The notes: generated by a model from the sequence alone, not told the origin. Shown: positions 1-9,531, counted from the stretch's first letter. The stretch is DNA of 64,000 nt from CAISIP01 sp031396205 (GCA_031396205.1 JANNKH010000006.1:248001-312000); one strand, 5' to 3'. Program-made: numbers and translations.

Positions 1-208
1 CTATCAGTAAGCTCCTTGTCCCGCAAAGGTTTTTCCCATTTCAGGCCTTCCCAAACGTTGCCAAAAGCAGACGGTTACGGTTTCCGGCTCGGTGCAGTCC
101 GACAATTGCCCCATGCCACGCGACCTGCGACTGCAGCTTCTGTGAGCCAATGGTGATAGCGGCGACGCCCCCGTTTTTATAATATCGGCGCGCCCTTACG
201 AAGGTTTT
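1..208. other. Intergenic region upstream of mrcA
   Basis: I see no convincing coding sequence here. The region carries the mrcA promoter at its right end. In related genomes a divergent pilM gene often lies to the left of mrcA, but nothing of it can be seen in these 208 bases. Confidence 0.5.
178..183 (+). promoter_or_regulatory. Candidate -10 box of mrcA (TATAAT)
   Basis: A perfect TATAAT lies 25 bases before the mrcA ATG in a T-rich stretch. No good -35 hexamer is found 16-18 bases upstream, so this is a -10 call only. A GAAGG ribosome-binding site precedes the ATG. Confidence 0.4.
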
Positions 209-2626
209 ATGTCACGAAAATCCAGTTCTCCCGCGTCTGACGACAAGGCGACAACACCACCAGGCCAAACCGGCACCCTAAGCACCGTCCTGCGGATCGT
301 GCGCTGGCTGGTAGGTTTCGCATTGGCGGGAGCCGCGTCCCTTGCCTTGGTCATCGCGATCGCGCTGGCAGTGGCATTCCCGAATCTTCCGGATGTCTCG
401 GCATTGTCGGACTACCGTCCCATACTTCCATTGCGGGTTTTTTCGGCAGACGGGCAACTGATTGGCGAGTTCGGCGAGGAGCGGCGCAACTTGACGCGCC
501 TCAAGGACATGCCCAAGGTCATGACTGATGCAGTGCTGGCAATCGAGGACACCAGGTTCTACGAGCACCACGGCGTCGACTACAAGGGCATGATGCGGGC
601 TGCAATTGCCAACCTGAGCAATCTCAAGAGCCAGGGGGCGTCGACCATCACGATGCAGGTCGCGCGCAATGTGTACCTGTCATCCGAGAAAACCTACACC
701 CGCAAGATTTATGAGGTGCTGCTGACTTTCAAGCTGGAGCACTTGCTGACCAAGGATCAGATTCTGGAGATCTACATGAACCAGATCTTCCTGGGAAACC
801 GGGCCTATGGGTTTGCTGCCGCCAGCGAAGCCTATTTCGACAAGCCGCTAAAGAGCATCACGGTCGCCGAAGCAGCCATGCTGGCCGGGCTACCCAAGGC
901 ACCCGGAACCAACAACCCGATCAAGAACCCGAAACGGGCGCGCGGACGGCAATTGACCGTGATCGAACGCATGGAGGAAACCGGATTCATCACCGCACAG
1001 CAAGCCCAGGCCGCGCGCGAGGAGAAACTCAAGCTCAAGGGCGGCCCTGACGGCATGCGTGTGCACGCCGAATATGTCGCCGAGACAGTACGCCAGCTCG
1101 TTTTCGCCCAGTACGGCAACGAAACCTATACCCGTGGCCTCAACGTCTATACGACGATCAATGCAGCTGACCAGGACGCAGCTTACAAAGCGCTGCGGCG
1201 CGGCATCATGGACTTTGAGCGGCGCCAGGTCTACCGTGGTCCGGAGAAGTTCATCGACCTGCCAAGCGACGGCACGCCGGCATTGGAGGAAGCCATCGAC
1301 GACGCCCTCGAGGCCCACCCCGACAACGGCGACGTCATGGCGGCCGTCATTGTTGACCTCTACCCGAAACTGATTCGAGCCATCCGGCAAAACGGCGAGA
1401 CGGTTGAAATCTCCGGTGATGGCCTCGAACCAGCCCGCTCCGGCCTGTCCGACAAGGCTCCCCCCAATATCAAACTGCGCCGGGGTGCCTTGATCCGGGT
1501 GGCACGCACACCCAAGAACGGCTGGGAAATAACCCAGTTGCCGGAAGTCGAGGGAGCATTCGTCGCCATGGACCCACGCAATGGCGCAATCAAGTCAATG
1601 GTCGGCGGCTTCGATTACGAAAAGAACAAGTTCAACCACGTGACGCAGGCCTGGCGCCAGCCGGGATCGAGCTTCAAGCCGTTCATCTATTCGGCGGCAC
1701 TGGAAAAAGGTTTCACCCCAGCCACCATCGTCAACGATGCGCCCTTGTTTTTTGATGCGTCGGTCACCGGCGGCCAGCCCTGGGAGCCCAAGAACTACGA
1801 TGGCAAGTTCGATGGCCCGATGACCTTGCGCACCGGGTTGGCTAAGTCAAAGAACATGGTCTCGATCCGGATCCTGCAGGCGATCGGACCGCAATATGCC
1901 CGAGACTGGGCGATACGCTTCGGGTTTGATGCGGAGAAACACTTGCCCTACCTGACCATGGCGCTGGGCGCGGGGTCGGTGACGCCCATGCAGATGGTCG
2001 GTGCCTACGCCGTGTTTGCCAATGGCGGTTTCCGGGTCAATCCATGGCTGATCAGCAAGGTGACCGAACAGACCGGGCGGGTGCTGATGGAGAACAAGCC
2101 GCAGCAACTGGATGATTCGGTACGGGCCATCGATCCGCGCAACGCGTTCGTCATGGCCAGCCTGCTCAATGAGGTGACGCGGGCCGGAACCGCCGCACGC
2201 GCGCAGGCCACGCTCAAGCGCACTGACCTGTTTGGCAAGACGGGGACCACCAACGACTCCATGGACGCCTGGTTCGCCGGCTTTCAGCCGACCTTGGTCG
2301 CAGTAACCTGGATGGGGTACGACACACCGCGCAAGCTGGGCAGCAATTCACTCGCTACTGGCGGCGGCTTGAGTCTGCCCATCTGGATTTCCTACATGGA
2401 CCACGCGCTCAGGGGTGTTCCGGTTACCCAATATGGCGCGCCCGAAGGTGTCGTCAATACGGGTGGCGAATGGTATTACCGCGAATTCGCTTATGGTGGT
2501 GGCGTGTCCAGCCTGGGACTGGAAGATCAGCCGCCGGTCACCAACAATGGAGGCGCGGAGATCGCTCCGCCGGCGCAGGAGCGCAATCGGATCCTGGATC
2601 TGTTCCGCAACGGCAATAACAATTAA
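209..2626 (+). CDS. mrcA: Penicillin-binding protein 1A, bifunctional peptidoglycan synthase
   Basis: Class A PBP that polymerises glycan strands from lipid II and cross-links the stem peptides, anchored in the inner membrane facing the periplasm. The 805-residue protein has one membrane segment at about residues 30-57. The glycosyltransferase (GT51) domain follows, with catalytic Glu113 in EDTRFYEHHG and GASTITMQ at 143-150. The transpeptidase domain carries SSFKP (Ser487, Lys490) and KTGT at 677-680. Length is normal for PBP1a (about 800). The ATG at 209 has a GAAGG Shine-Dalgarno sequence. The gene ends tail to tail with cyaY, overlapping it by 4 bases. Confidence 0.96.
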   Translation: MSRKSSSPASDDKATTPPGQTGTLSTVLRIVRWLVGFALAGAASLALVIAIALAVAFPNLPDVSALSDYRPILPLRVFSADGQLIGEFGEERRNLTRLKDMPKVMTDAVLAIEDTRFYEHHGVDYKGMMRAAIANLSNLKSQGASTITMQVARNVYLSSEKTYTRKIYEVLLTFKLEHLLTKDQILEIYMNQIFLGNRAYGFAAASEAYFDKPLKSITVAEAAMLAGLPKAPGTNNPIKNPKRARGRQLTVIERMEETGFITAQQAQAAREEKLKLKGGPDGMRVHAEYVAETVRQLVFAQYGNETYTRGLNVYTTINAADQDAAYKALRRGIMDFERRQVYRGPEKFIDLPSDGTPALEEAIDDALEAHPDNGDVMAAVIVDLYPKLIRAIRQNGETVEISGDGLEPARSGLSDKAPPNIKLRRGALIRVARTPKNGWEITQLPEVEGAFVAMDPRNGAIKSMVGGFDYEKNKFNHVTQAWRQPGSSFKPFIYSAALEKGFTPATIVNDAPLFFDASVTGGQPWEPKNYDGKFDGPMTLRTGLAKSKNMVSIRILQAIGPQYARDWAIRFGFDAEKHLPYLTMALGAGSVTPMQMVGAYAVFANGGFRVNPWLISKVTEQTGRVLMENKPQQLDDSVRAIDPRNAFVMASLLNEVTRAGTAARAQATLKRTDLFGKTGTTNDSMDAWFAGFQPTLVAVTWMGYDTPRKLGSNSLATGGGLSLPIWISYMDHALRGVPVTQYGAPEGVVNTGGEWYYREFAYGGGVSSLGLEDQPPVTNNGGAEIAPPAQERNRILDLFRNGNNN

Positions 2627-2955
2627 CGCACCGAAAACTGCAGGGTCAGGCCACTCTGAACGCTGGCGTCCTGCGACAAGCGCTGGAACAACTCGCCCTG
2701 CCCCTTGGTGTCGAGCCACTGCCCAGCGCCAAAGCGGTAATGGTAACCACCGCTGCGCGCCGCCAGCCAGATCTCGTGCAGCGGCTTTTGCAGGTTGACG
2801 ACGATCTCGCTGCCATTGCCAAACCGCAAGGTCACCATGCCGCCGACGCGCTGGTTGTCGATATCGGCGTCGGTAGCATCATTGATGCGGTCGCACGCCG
2901 ATTCGATCGCCCCGAGCACCCGTTCGGCCTGGTCCATGAATTCTGGGTCGGTCAT
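2623..2955 (-). CDS. cyaY: Iron-sulfur cluster assembly protein CyaY (bacterial frataxin)
   Basis: Small acidic protein that binds iron and modulates IscS-dependent Fe-S cluster assembly in the cytoplasm. The 110 residues begin MTDPEFMDQAERVL with an acidic first helix (EFMDQAERVLGAIE, and DATDADID further on) and contain the frataxin core PLHEIWLAARSGGYHY. I chose the ATG at 2955 because it gives the family length (about 105-110); the longer frame to 2985 begins with TTG and adds an unlikely leader. It diverges from lptM with only 12 bases between the two ATGs, so the two promoters must overlap the opposite genes. Confidence 0.93.
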   Translation of the reverse strand: MTDPEFMDQAERVLGAIESACDRINDATDADIDNQRVGGMVTLRFGNGSEIVVNLQKPLHEIWLAARSGGYHYRFGAGQWLDTKGQGELFQRLSQDASVQSGLTLQFSVR

Positions 2956-2967
2956 TACAATTTCACG

Positions 2968-3189
2968 ATGTTGCGCATTTGCCAAATTCTAGTCAGTGTG
3001 GGTATCCTTGCGACCGCCGCGGTTGGTTTGCCGGCCTGCGGGCAAAAGGGCCCGCTGTTCATTCCGACCGAAGCGGCGGCCGCGCAGCGTGCCACGCTGC
3101 CGCAAAGCCTGCGCCCGGACTTCACTACCCCCGCCAGTCCCATCGCGCCTGGCGCGCGACCCGCGGCCTCCTCTGCGGTCGCACCATGA
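2968..3189 (+). CDS. lptM: Small outer-membrane lipoprotein LptM (YifL family)
   Basis: A 73-residue lipoprotein with a type II signal peptide ending in the lipobox LPAC, so the mature N-terminus is Cys24, followed by the family signature CGQKGPLFIP. In Enterobacteria LptM assists oxidative folding of the LptD LPS translocon; the same role here is inferred from family membership. The rest is Pro/Ala-rich and probably disordered. The stop codon overlaps the lysA start as ATGA, so translation of lysA is probably coupled to lptM. This lptM-lysA pairing is common in Proteobacteria. Confidence 0.85.
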   Translation: MLRICQILVSVGILATAAVGLPACGQKGPLFIPTEAAAAQRATLPQSLRPDFTTPASPIAPGARPAASSAVAP

Positions 3190-4487
3190 ACCCGCCATCA
3201 CTACCGGGCGCACCCCATATCGCATACCGCGCGCAGCAACTGTGCGTCGAGCAGGTACCGGTCGGTGAACTGGCCCGGCAACACGGCACACCCCTCTTCA
3301 TCTACTCGCAGGCTGCCATACTCGATGCGCTGGCAGCCTACCAGCGCGGGTTGGCGGGTCGCAACGCGCAGATCTGCTATGCGATGAAGGCCAACTCCAC
3401 GCTGGGCGTGCTGCGCTTGCTTGCCGATGCCGGTTGTGGTTTCGACATCGTATCGGGTGGTGAACTCGACCGGGTGATTGCCGCCGGCGCACCGGCCTCC
3501 TGCGTCATCTTCTCGGGCGTTGGCAAGACCCGCGGCGAAATGCGTCGCGCGCTGGAACTGGACATTGCCTGTTTCAACGTCGAAAGCGAAGCCGAACTGG
3601 AAGTGCTCAATACGGTTGCACTCGAGTTGGGCAAGCGTGCGCCGATCAGCATCCGGGTCAATCCCAACGTGGACCCGAAAACGCATCCTTACATCTCCAC
3701 GGGCCTCAAAGGCAACAAGTTCGGGATCGCGCATGAGCGCACGGTGGCCACCTACCGCCGCGCCGTGGATCTGCCTGGATTGCAGGTGGTCGGGATCGAC
3801 TGCCATATCGGATCGCAAATCACGCAGGAATCGCCCTACATCGATGCCATGGACCGTATGCTGGATCTGGTGCAGGCGATCGAGGCCGAGGGCATCACGA
3901 TCGAGCACCTGGACTTTGGCGGCGGGTTGGGCATCAACTACGACGGCGACCAGCCGCCACGGGCCGACGTCTTGTGGCCCAGGTTACTCGAGCGGCTGGA
4001 TGCGCGTGGCTTTGGCACGCGCAAGCTGATGCTTGAGCCGGGCCGCTCGCTGGTCGGCAACGCGGGACTGTGCGTCACCGAGGTGCTTTACCTCAAACCG
4101 GGAGAACAGAAGAACTTCTGCATCGTCGATGCGGCCATGAACGACCTGCCCCGCCCCGCCCTGTACCAGGCGTTTCATGCCATCGTGCCAGTACAGCGGC
4201 GCGACAGCCCTGTCACCACCTGGGAAGTGGTGGGACCGGTATGCGAGAGCGGAGACTGGATCGGACATGACCGGGCGTTGGCGCTGGAGAGCGGCGACTT
4301 GTTGGCCGTCCTGTCTGCGGGTGCCTATTGCATGAGCATGGCGAGCAACTACAACTCGCGCGGCCGTGCGGCCGAAGTGCTGGTCAGTGGTGGCGATTCG
4401 CGACTGATTCGCGCCCGGGAATCGATCGCTGACCAGCTGCGCAATGAACTGCCGGGCGTTCTGCCAGCCGCCGGACCAACGCCCTAG
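3186..4487 (+). CDS. lysA: Diaminopimelate decarboxylase
   Basis: PLP enzyme (fold type III) that decarboxylates meso-diaminopimelate to L-lysine, the last step of lysine biosynthesis. The 433-residue protein shows the PLP lysine in CYAMKANS (Lys68), HIGSQ, the Gly-rich phosphate loop LDFGGGLGI, EPGRSLVGNAG, and the catalytic CESGDWIG near the C-terminus. Start is ATG 3186, overlapping the lptM stop by 4 bases; the frame runs open further upstream, but that leader overlaps lptM and has no family homology that I recognise. It is convergent with msrQ, overlapping by 4 bases. Confidence 0.96.
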   Translation: MNPPSLPGAPHIAYRAQQLCVEQVPVGELARQHGTPLFIYSQAAILDALAAYQRGLAGRNAQICYAMKANSTLGVLRLLADAGCGFDIVSGGELDRVIAAGAPASCVIFSGVGKTRGEMRRALELDIACFNVESEAELEVLNTVALELGKRAPISIRVNPNVDPKTHPYISTGLKGNKFGIAHERTVATYRRAVDLPGLQVVGIDCHIGSQITQESPYIDAMDRMLDLVQAIEAEGITIEHLDFGGGLGINYDGDQPPRADVLWPRLLERLDARGFGTRKLMLEPGRSLVGNAGLCVTEVLYLKPGEQKNFCIVDAAMNDLPRPALYQAFHAIVPVQRRDSPVTTWEVVGPVCESGDWIGHDRALALESGDLLAVLSAGAYCMSMASNYNSRGRAAEVLVSGGDSRLIRARESIADQLRNELPGVLPAAGPTP

Positions 4488-5116
4488 CCGGCAACGCGGG
4501 CGCGGATATCCATTCGCCGGTGGCGCCACGCCTGTACCACGCGCCATCCAAGCAATAGCGCCAGAATCGCGCCGTACAACGCCACGTCGGCATAATCGTT
4601 CTTGCCTGAGCGCATCCAGAAGAAGTGCAGGATCGCCAGCGCAGCCACAACATAGACCAGTCGGTGCAACTGCTGCCAGCGTCGTGCGCCGATGGCCTTG
4701 ATGGCACGATTGAACGAGGTCGCGGCGAGTGCAGTCAGCAGTACAGCGGCCGAAAATCCGACCAATATAAACGGTCGCTTGGCGATATCGCGGGCGATGT
4801 CTGCGACGACAAACTCCATGTCGAGCCAGCTGTAGCACAGCAAGTGCAGCACGGCATAGAAATAGACGAAAAGCCCGAGCATGCGCCGCAACCGGGCCAA
4901 CGCGGGCGTGCGGGTCAGCACCCGCAGAGGCGTTACTGCCAGCACCAGGCACAGGAAACGCAGCGTCCAGTCGCCGGTGGAACGGATCAGCGACTCGGCC
5001 GGATTCGGTCCGAGGTTTTGCGTCAACGCCCCAAAAAGCAACCACGCGAAAGGAAGCATCGCCAGCACGAATACCAGCGGCTTGGCGATCGGCAGGAGCG
5101 GCCATCCTCGGATCAT
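4484..5116 (-). CDS. msrQ: MsrQ, haem-binding membrane subunit of the MsrPQ methionine sulfoxide reductase
   Basis: Inner-membrane b-type haem protein (formerly YedZ) that passes electrons to periplasmic MsrP. The 210-residue protein has about six membrane helices and conserved histidines that fit haem ligation: His91 (AVLHLLCYSW), His151 (QLHRLVY) and His164 (ILHFFWMRSGK). I chose ATG 5116; the open frame extends to 5245 but that leader is hydrophilic, Cys-rich and overlaps msrP. It lies 67 bases downstream of msrP on the same strand, so the two form the usual msrPQ operon. Confidence 0.93.
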   Translation of the reverse strand: MIRGWPLLPIAKPLVFVLAMLPFAWLLFGALTQNLGPNPAESLIRSTGDWTLRFLCLVLAVTPLRVLTRTPALARLRRMLGLFVYFYAVLHLLCYSWLDMEFVVADIARDIAKRPFILVGFSAAVLLTALAATSFNRAIKAIGARRWQQLHRLVYVVAALAILHFFWMRSGKNDYADVALYGAILALLLGWRVVQAWRHRRMDIRARVAG

Positions 5117-5183
5117 GCAGCCACGTCCTAGATTGACATTGCCTGCCAAGCGCAGGACGGCCATCTCCGCGCCATGGCGATGC

Positions 5184-6191
5184 TCAGTAGAACTTGCGCA
5201 GGTCCATGCCCGCGTACAACTGTCCGACCTGCGGTTCATAGCCATTGAACATCAGCGTCGTGCGCTTCTTGGCAAACAGCCCGTCTTCGCCAATGCGCCG
5301 TTCGCTCGCCTGGCTCCAGCGCGGATGGTCAACGGCGGGATTGACGTTGGAGTAAAAGCCGTATTCGTTCGGCAAGGTCCTGTTCCACGCCGTCACCGGC
5401 TGCTTCTCGGTAAACCGAATCTTGACCAGGCTCTTGCCGCTCTTGAAGCCATATTTCCACGGTACGACCAGGCGTACCGGTGCACCGTTCTGGTTCGGCA
5501 GCACTTCACCATACATGCCGAACGACAACATCGCCAAGGGGTGCATTGCTTCGTCCAGGCGCAGTCCCTCGACATACGGCCACTCCAGCACCCGTGAACC
5601 AACGCCCGGCATGGTCTTGGGATCGGCCAGCGTGATGAACTCGACAAATTTGGCGCTGCCCAACGGCTCAACCTTGTTGATGAGCAGCGACAACGAATAT
5701 CCGACCCAGGGAATCACCATCGACCAGCCCTCGACACAACGCAGGCGGTAGATGCGCTCCTCCTGGGCGCCCAACTTGAGCAGGTCTTCCAGCGCGATCT
5801 TCTGCGGCTTCTTGACCAGGCCCTCTATCTCGACCGCCCAAGGCGTGGTTTTGAGCGTATGGGCGTTTTCAGCCGGATCCGACTTGTCGGTGCCGAACTC
5901 GTAGTAATTGTTGTAGGTGCTGGCGTCCTTGTAGTCAGTGCGCTTTTCCATGGTCACCGCGCCTGCTACAGCCGAGCGTACGCCTGGCAGGACCGCCAGT
6001 TTGCCGGAACGCGCCGGCTGCGCCATCGCATCGCGCGCTGCCCATGAGGCCAGTGCCGCACCGGCAACGCCACCGGCCATTACGCGGATCAGGTCGCGCC
6101 GGCCCAGATAGGATGGGTGCGGTGTGATCTCGCTGGGCAGCGGGTGGTTGAACGCGTGTAAACGGGAAGGGATGATCATATGCATGTCCAT
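5184..6191 (-). CDS. msrP: MsrP, periplasmic molybdenum-cofactor methionine sulfoxide reductase
   Basis: Catalytic subunit (formerly YedY) that reduces methionine sulfoxide in oxidised periplasmic proteins. The roughly 335-residue precursor has a twin-arginine signal (Arg31-Arg32 in YLGRRDLIRVMAGG, then an Ala-rich stretch to about AMAQPA). The sulfite-oxidase-like molybdopterin fold has the molybdenum ligand Cys152 in RLRCVEGWSM. The end pattern NEYGFYSNVNP / RKFY is typical. Several in-frame Met codons exist; I took 6191 because GAGAG lies 5 bases before it, but 6185 or 6179 are possible. First gene of the msrP-msrQ operon. Confidence 0.93.
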   Translation of the reverse strand: MDMHMIIPSRLHAFNHPLPSEITPHPSYLGRRDLIRVMAGGVAGAALASWAARDAMAQPARSGKLAVLPGVRSAVAGAVTMEKRTDYKDASTYNNYYEFGTDKSDPAENAHTLKTTPWAVEIEGLVKKPQKIALEDLLKLGAQEERIYRLRCVEGWSMVIPWVGYSLSLLINKVEPLGSAKFVEFITLADPKTMPGVGSRVLEWPYVEGLRLDEAMHPLAMLSFGMYGEVLPNQNGAPVRLVVPWKYGFKSGKSLVKIRFTEKQPVTAWNRTLPNEYGFYSNVNPAVDHPRWSQASERRIGEDGLFAKKRTTLMFNGYEPQVGQLYAGMDLRKFY

Positions 6192-6337
6192 GTAGTCTCT
6201 CAGGTCGTCTGAACCCAACAAAACTTACTAAGTTCCTGCAGTATCGGGTCGACGCCAACAACAGCAGGCCCGCTGGATCCCCGCACAGGGCCAAGGACTA
6301 TCCGGTCGCCTGCACGACCGGCCGACGGGCGCCGTGG

Positions 6338-6952
6338 CTACCGCAAGCCCGCCATGTAATCGGCTACCGCGCGGATCTCGCGATCGTTCAGGCGCGCAGC
6401 GACCTGGGACATCTGCAAACTGTTCTTGCGCACACCATCCCTGAACGCGGAAAGCTGGGTTTTGCTGTAGTCGGCATGCTGGCCGCTCATCCGCGGGTAC
6501 TGCGACGGAATGCCCGCTCCATTGGGGCTGTGGCAACCGGCGCAGGCCGCAATCTTGCGCTCGGCAATGCCACCACGGTAGATACGCTCACCCAGCCCCA
6601 CCAGTTCCTTGTCCTTGGCGAAGCCGGGCTTGGGCTGCTTGCTGGCCAGCCAGAACGAGACGTTGACCATGTCGTCGTCCGACAGGGTGGTCGCAAAGCC
6701 CTTCATGATCGCATTATTGCGTTTGCCGGACTTGAACTCCTGCAATTGCTTGGCCAGATACTGCGGATGCTGGCCAGCAAGCTTGGGATTCTCCGGCGTG
6801 CCCGAGTTGCCATCCGCACCATGACAGGCGGCACAAACGGCGCTGTAACTTGCCTCGCCCTTGGCCAGATCGGGTTTTTTGTCCTGCGCGACGGCGCACA
6901 GTGAACTCAGGGCCAGAGTGATGGCAAGCGTCAGGCGGGCAATAGGCATCAT
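6338..6952 (-). CDS. Di-haem cytochrome c4
   Basis: Periplasmic electron carrier between the bc1 complex and terminal oxidases. The 204-residue precursor has a Sec signal peptide (cleavage near AVAQ) and two similar halves, each with one c-type haem site, CAACH (Cys40-His44) and CAGCH, and methionine ligands plausible in the MKGFA and RMSGQ/LQMSQ regions. Two tandem ATG codons (6952, 6949) open the gene; the longer frame to 7009 adds a Cys-rich leader that disrupts the signal peptide. It diverges from engB with 72 bases between them, the same cyt c4 / engB arrangement seen in many Proteobacteria. Confidence 0.92.
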   Translation of the reverse strand: MMPIARLTLAITLALSSLCAVAQDKKPDLAKGEASYSAVCAACHGADGNSGTPENPKLAGQHPQYLAKQLQEFKSGKRNNAIMKGFATTLSDDDMVNVSFWLASKQPKPGFAKDKELVGLGERIYRGGIAERKIAACAGCHSPNGAGIPSQYPRMSGQHADYSKTQLSAFRDGVRKNSLQMSQVAARLNDREIRAVADYMAGLR

Positions 6953-7024
6953 GGAGATCGTTGTCTGAGGGGCAAAACAGCATGATTCTACAATGCGGGT
7001 CGCGGCCACATTCCCACGGATCCC

Positions 7025-7777
7025 ATGACACGACGCCCCTCACCCGCTGCCGCAACGACCCAGACCGGTACGGTGGCGCCACCCACGCCAGCGCAGCGCG
7101 CCGCCGGATGGCTGCATACTGCCCGCTTCCTCACGACCGCGCCGGAGTTGCACTTCCTGCCGGCGCTGCAGGTTCCGGAGATTGCCTTTGTCGGCCGCTC
7201 CAACGCCGGCAAGTCCACCTGCATCAACACGTTGACGCAGCAAAAGCAGCTGGCCTTTGCATCGCGCAAACCCGGCCGTACCCAGCACATCAACTTGTTC
7301 GAATTGGGCAAGCAGGGCATCACCGATGCAGTACTGACCGATCTGCCGGGCTATGGCTATGCCGCTGTGCCGCGCCAGGACAAGATCCGCTGGCAGCAGG
7401 TCATGGCCAACTACCTGGTCACGCGTGAGAACCTGCGCGGCATCGTGCTGCTGTGCGACCCCCGCCTTGGGCTGACAGATCTGGACGAAATTTTGCTGGA
7501 AGTGATCCGGCCGCGCGTCGAGCAGGGACTGAAATTCCTGTTGCTGCTCACCAAGGCTGACAAACTCAACCGCGCCGAGGCCAGCAAGGCGCTGTCGATC
7601 GCCCGACTTCAGGCAGGCGGTGGGCAGGCGATGCTGTTTTCGGCCACCAAGCGCCAGGGGTTTGACGATGTGGCCCAGCATCTGTGGGATTGGGCCCATC
7701 CGCCGGGCGAGGCAGGCAATACCAACACGGCAGCGCCGTCGACGGCCGAAGCCGTTATCGCGAACAAGCCCAGCTGA
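7025..7777 (+). CDS. engB: Ribosome-biogenesis GTPase EngB/YsxC (YihA)
   Basis: Essential TRAFAC-class GTPase involved in assembly of the large ribosomal subunit. The 250-residue protein carries the P-loop GRSNAGKST (G1), a switch region RKPGRTQHIN, DLPGYGYA (G3), TKADKLNR (G4) and SATKRQG (G5). It has about 40 extra residues at the N-terminus (Ala/Pro/Thr-rich) and a short disordered C-terminal tail relative to the roughly 210-residue enterobacterial protein. Divergent from the cytochrome c4 gene. Confidence 0.94.
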   Translation: MTRRPSPAAATTQTGTVAPPTPAQRAAGWLHTARFLTTAPELHFLPALQVPEIAFVGRSNAGKSTCINTLTQQKQLAFASRKPGRTQHINLFELGKQGITDAVLTDLPGYGYAAVPRQDKIRWQQVMANYLVTRENLRGIVLLCDPRLGLTDLDEILLEVIRPRVEQGLKFLLLLTKADKLNRAEASKALSIARLQAGGGQAMLFSATKRQGFDDVAQHLWDWAHPPGEAGNTNTAAPSTAEAVIANKPS

Positions 7778-7814
7778 ACCAGGCCCGCCGGCAGGCCGCT
7801 TCGCAGCCTCTGGC

Positions 7815-8681
7815 TCAATACACCGAGGGCTCGTCGTCCGGGCGCACCTTGAAGCGCTTGTGCACCCAGTAGTATTGGTGGGGCATGCGGTCGATGTAGT
7901 CCTGCAGGCGGCGGTTCATCGTAGCCGCGTCAGCCCGCAGATCATCGGTGGGGAAATCATCCCAGGCGGGACAGACATGCACGTCGTAACCGGATGCGGT
8001 CAATTCGGTAATGACCGGCACCACCTTGGCCCGCCCCATCCGGGCAAAGCGCGACATCGATGTCAAAGTCGCGGTGGATACCCCATAAAACGGCACGAAC
8101 ACGGATTCCTGGCGGGTGATGTTCATGTCGGGCAACAGGTACAGCGGTTGACCGGCACGCAGCGCCTGAACCACTGGCTTCAAGCCGTCGTCGCGACCAA
8201 ACAGCCGCGGCCGGCCAAACCGCTTGCGCCCTTGAAGGATCCAGCGGTCCAGCGTGGGATCGACCTGGTTCGAATAGATCGTCGTGAAAGCGCGGGGCAA
8301 TTGCTGGGTCAGCGCCGTCCAGCCGGCATCGAGACCGACAAAATGGGGCGCAAAGATGACGGTGGGCTGATCGCCCTGCAATTCATGCACTGCACCACAC
8401 AGGCGCAGCCTGCGCTGCAGCTGCAGCGTATTGCCATGCCATAACCAACCCCGGTCGAGCCAGGCTTGCGCGAACGCTACGAAGGTCCTGCGCGCCATCG
8501 ACCGTATTGCCTCTGGCGGCAACTGCGGGAAACACAGACTCAGGTTGACCGCGACTACCCTTCGGCGTGAGCCGGCCACGGCGTACAAAAGCCAGCCCAG
8601 CAGCCAGCCCAGCGCACGCACCCATGTCAGCGGCAGATAGGCGAGTGCGCGCATGAAGCCGATGCCGATCCGGCTCAGCAT
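7815..8681 (-). CDS. Lipid A biosynthesis acyltransferase (LpxL/HtrB family), copy with HX4D motif
   Basis: Inner-membrane acyl-ACP-dependent acyltransferase that adds a secondary acyl chain to lipid A. The 288-residue protein begins with one hydrophobic anchor (residues about 5-37) and holds the catalytic HX4D motif as His113 to Asp118 (APHFVGLDAG). Downstream it has the LPDMN and VFVPFYG blocks of the family. It starts 19 bases after the stop of a second LpxL-type gene, so the two are co-transcribed. The pair may supply the two secondary acylations. Which position each acylates cannot be told from sequence alone. Confidence 0.9.
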   Translation of the reverse strand: MLSRIGIGFMRALAYLPLTWVRALGWLLGWLLYAVAGSRRRVVAVNLSLCFPQLPPEAIRSMARRTFVAFAQAWLDRGWLWHGNTLQLQRRLRLCGAVHELQGDQPTVIFAPHFVGLDAGWTALTQQLPRAFTTIYSNQVDPTLDRWILQGRKRFGRPRLFGRDDGLKPVVQALRAGQPLYLLPDMNITRQESVFVPFYGVSTATLTSMSRFARMGRAKVVPVITELTASGYDVHVCPAWDDFPTDDLRADAATMNRRLQDYIDRMPHQYYWVHKRFKVRPDDEPSVY

Positions 8682-8700
8682 GATAGTGACCGCGCCTTGA

Positions 8701-9531
8701 TCATGCCGCGCCCTTGGGATGCTTGTAGCGCGCGTAGCCCCAAAGATACTGCGCTGGGCACTCCCGTATCAGTCGCTCCATTTCCAGGTTCACCTGACCC
8801 ACGGCCGCATCCAGGTCTGGCGACAAGGGCCGCTGCAGTTCTCGAAAATGCAGCCGGAAACCGCGCCCCCAGGACAGCCGCTCACCCCATAACAGCAAAA
8901 CGGTGGCACCCGTCTGTTGCGCCAGCCGGGCCGACAGCGTCATGGTGTAGGCATCGCGCCCAAAAAAGGGCGACCACACGCCCATCCCGTCCGGTGGAAC
9001 CTGGTCCGGCAGCAGACCGACCGCCTGCCCGCTGCGCAAGGCACGGATCATCTGCCGCACGCCGGCCAGGCTGGTCGGCGCGGTCGCCAGGCCCGGCCGG
9101 TCCCGTGCGGCCAGCATCAGCCGCGCGAGCCAGGCCTGACGGGCCGGGCGGTACAGGACCGTGAGCGGACCATAGCGATCGGAGTAGCGTTGTGCCAGAC
9201 CCTGCGCCGAGATCTCGAAACAACCCAGATGCGGCGTGAGAAAAATGACACCACGCCCGGCCCCGTAGGCCTTGTCGACACAGGCGTCGTTCTCCCACTG
9301 GCAACCCGTGGGCGCACCGAGCCACAAACGTGGCAGCTCGCCGACCATGCGACCGGTCGCGCCGACGGCGCCCCATACCGCGCCAAATCGATAACCGGCC
9401 TGCGCCGTGTTATCCAGGAACTTGCGCCGATATGCCGGGGAGAGCAGAAACGACATCCAGCCCAGCTTCCAGCCCAGGGCATGCAGCAACCACAACGGCA
9501 GCCGGGCGAGCCAGCGAAAGAGAAAAATCAT
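8701..9531 (-). CDS. Lipid A biosynthesis acyltransferase (LpxL/LpxM family), copy with HX4E motif
   Basis: Second member of the lysophospholipid acyltransferase-like family, 276 residues, with an N-terminal hydrophobic segment and HX4E as His101 to Glu106 (TPHLGCFEIS). The LLPDQVPP and VWSPFFGR blocks match the LpxL family. It diverges from its neighbour mainly in the acidic residue of the catalytic dyad (Glu here, Asp in the other). First gene of the two-gene unit, divergent from metK with 178 bases between the starts. Confidence 0.88.
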   Translation of the reverse strand: MIFLFRWLARLPLWLLHALGWKLGWMSFLLSPAYRRKFLDNTAQAGYRFGAVWGAVGATGRMVGELPRLWLGAPTGCQWENDACVDKAYGAGRGVIFLTPHLGCFEISAQGLAQRYSDRYGPLTVLYRPARQAWLARLMLAARDRPGLATAPTSLAGVRQMIRALRSGQAVGLLPDQVPPDGMGVWSPFFGRDAYTMTLSARLAQQTGATVLLLWGERLSWGRGFRLHFRELQRPLSPDLDAAVGQVNLEMERLIRECPAQYLWGYARYKHPKGAA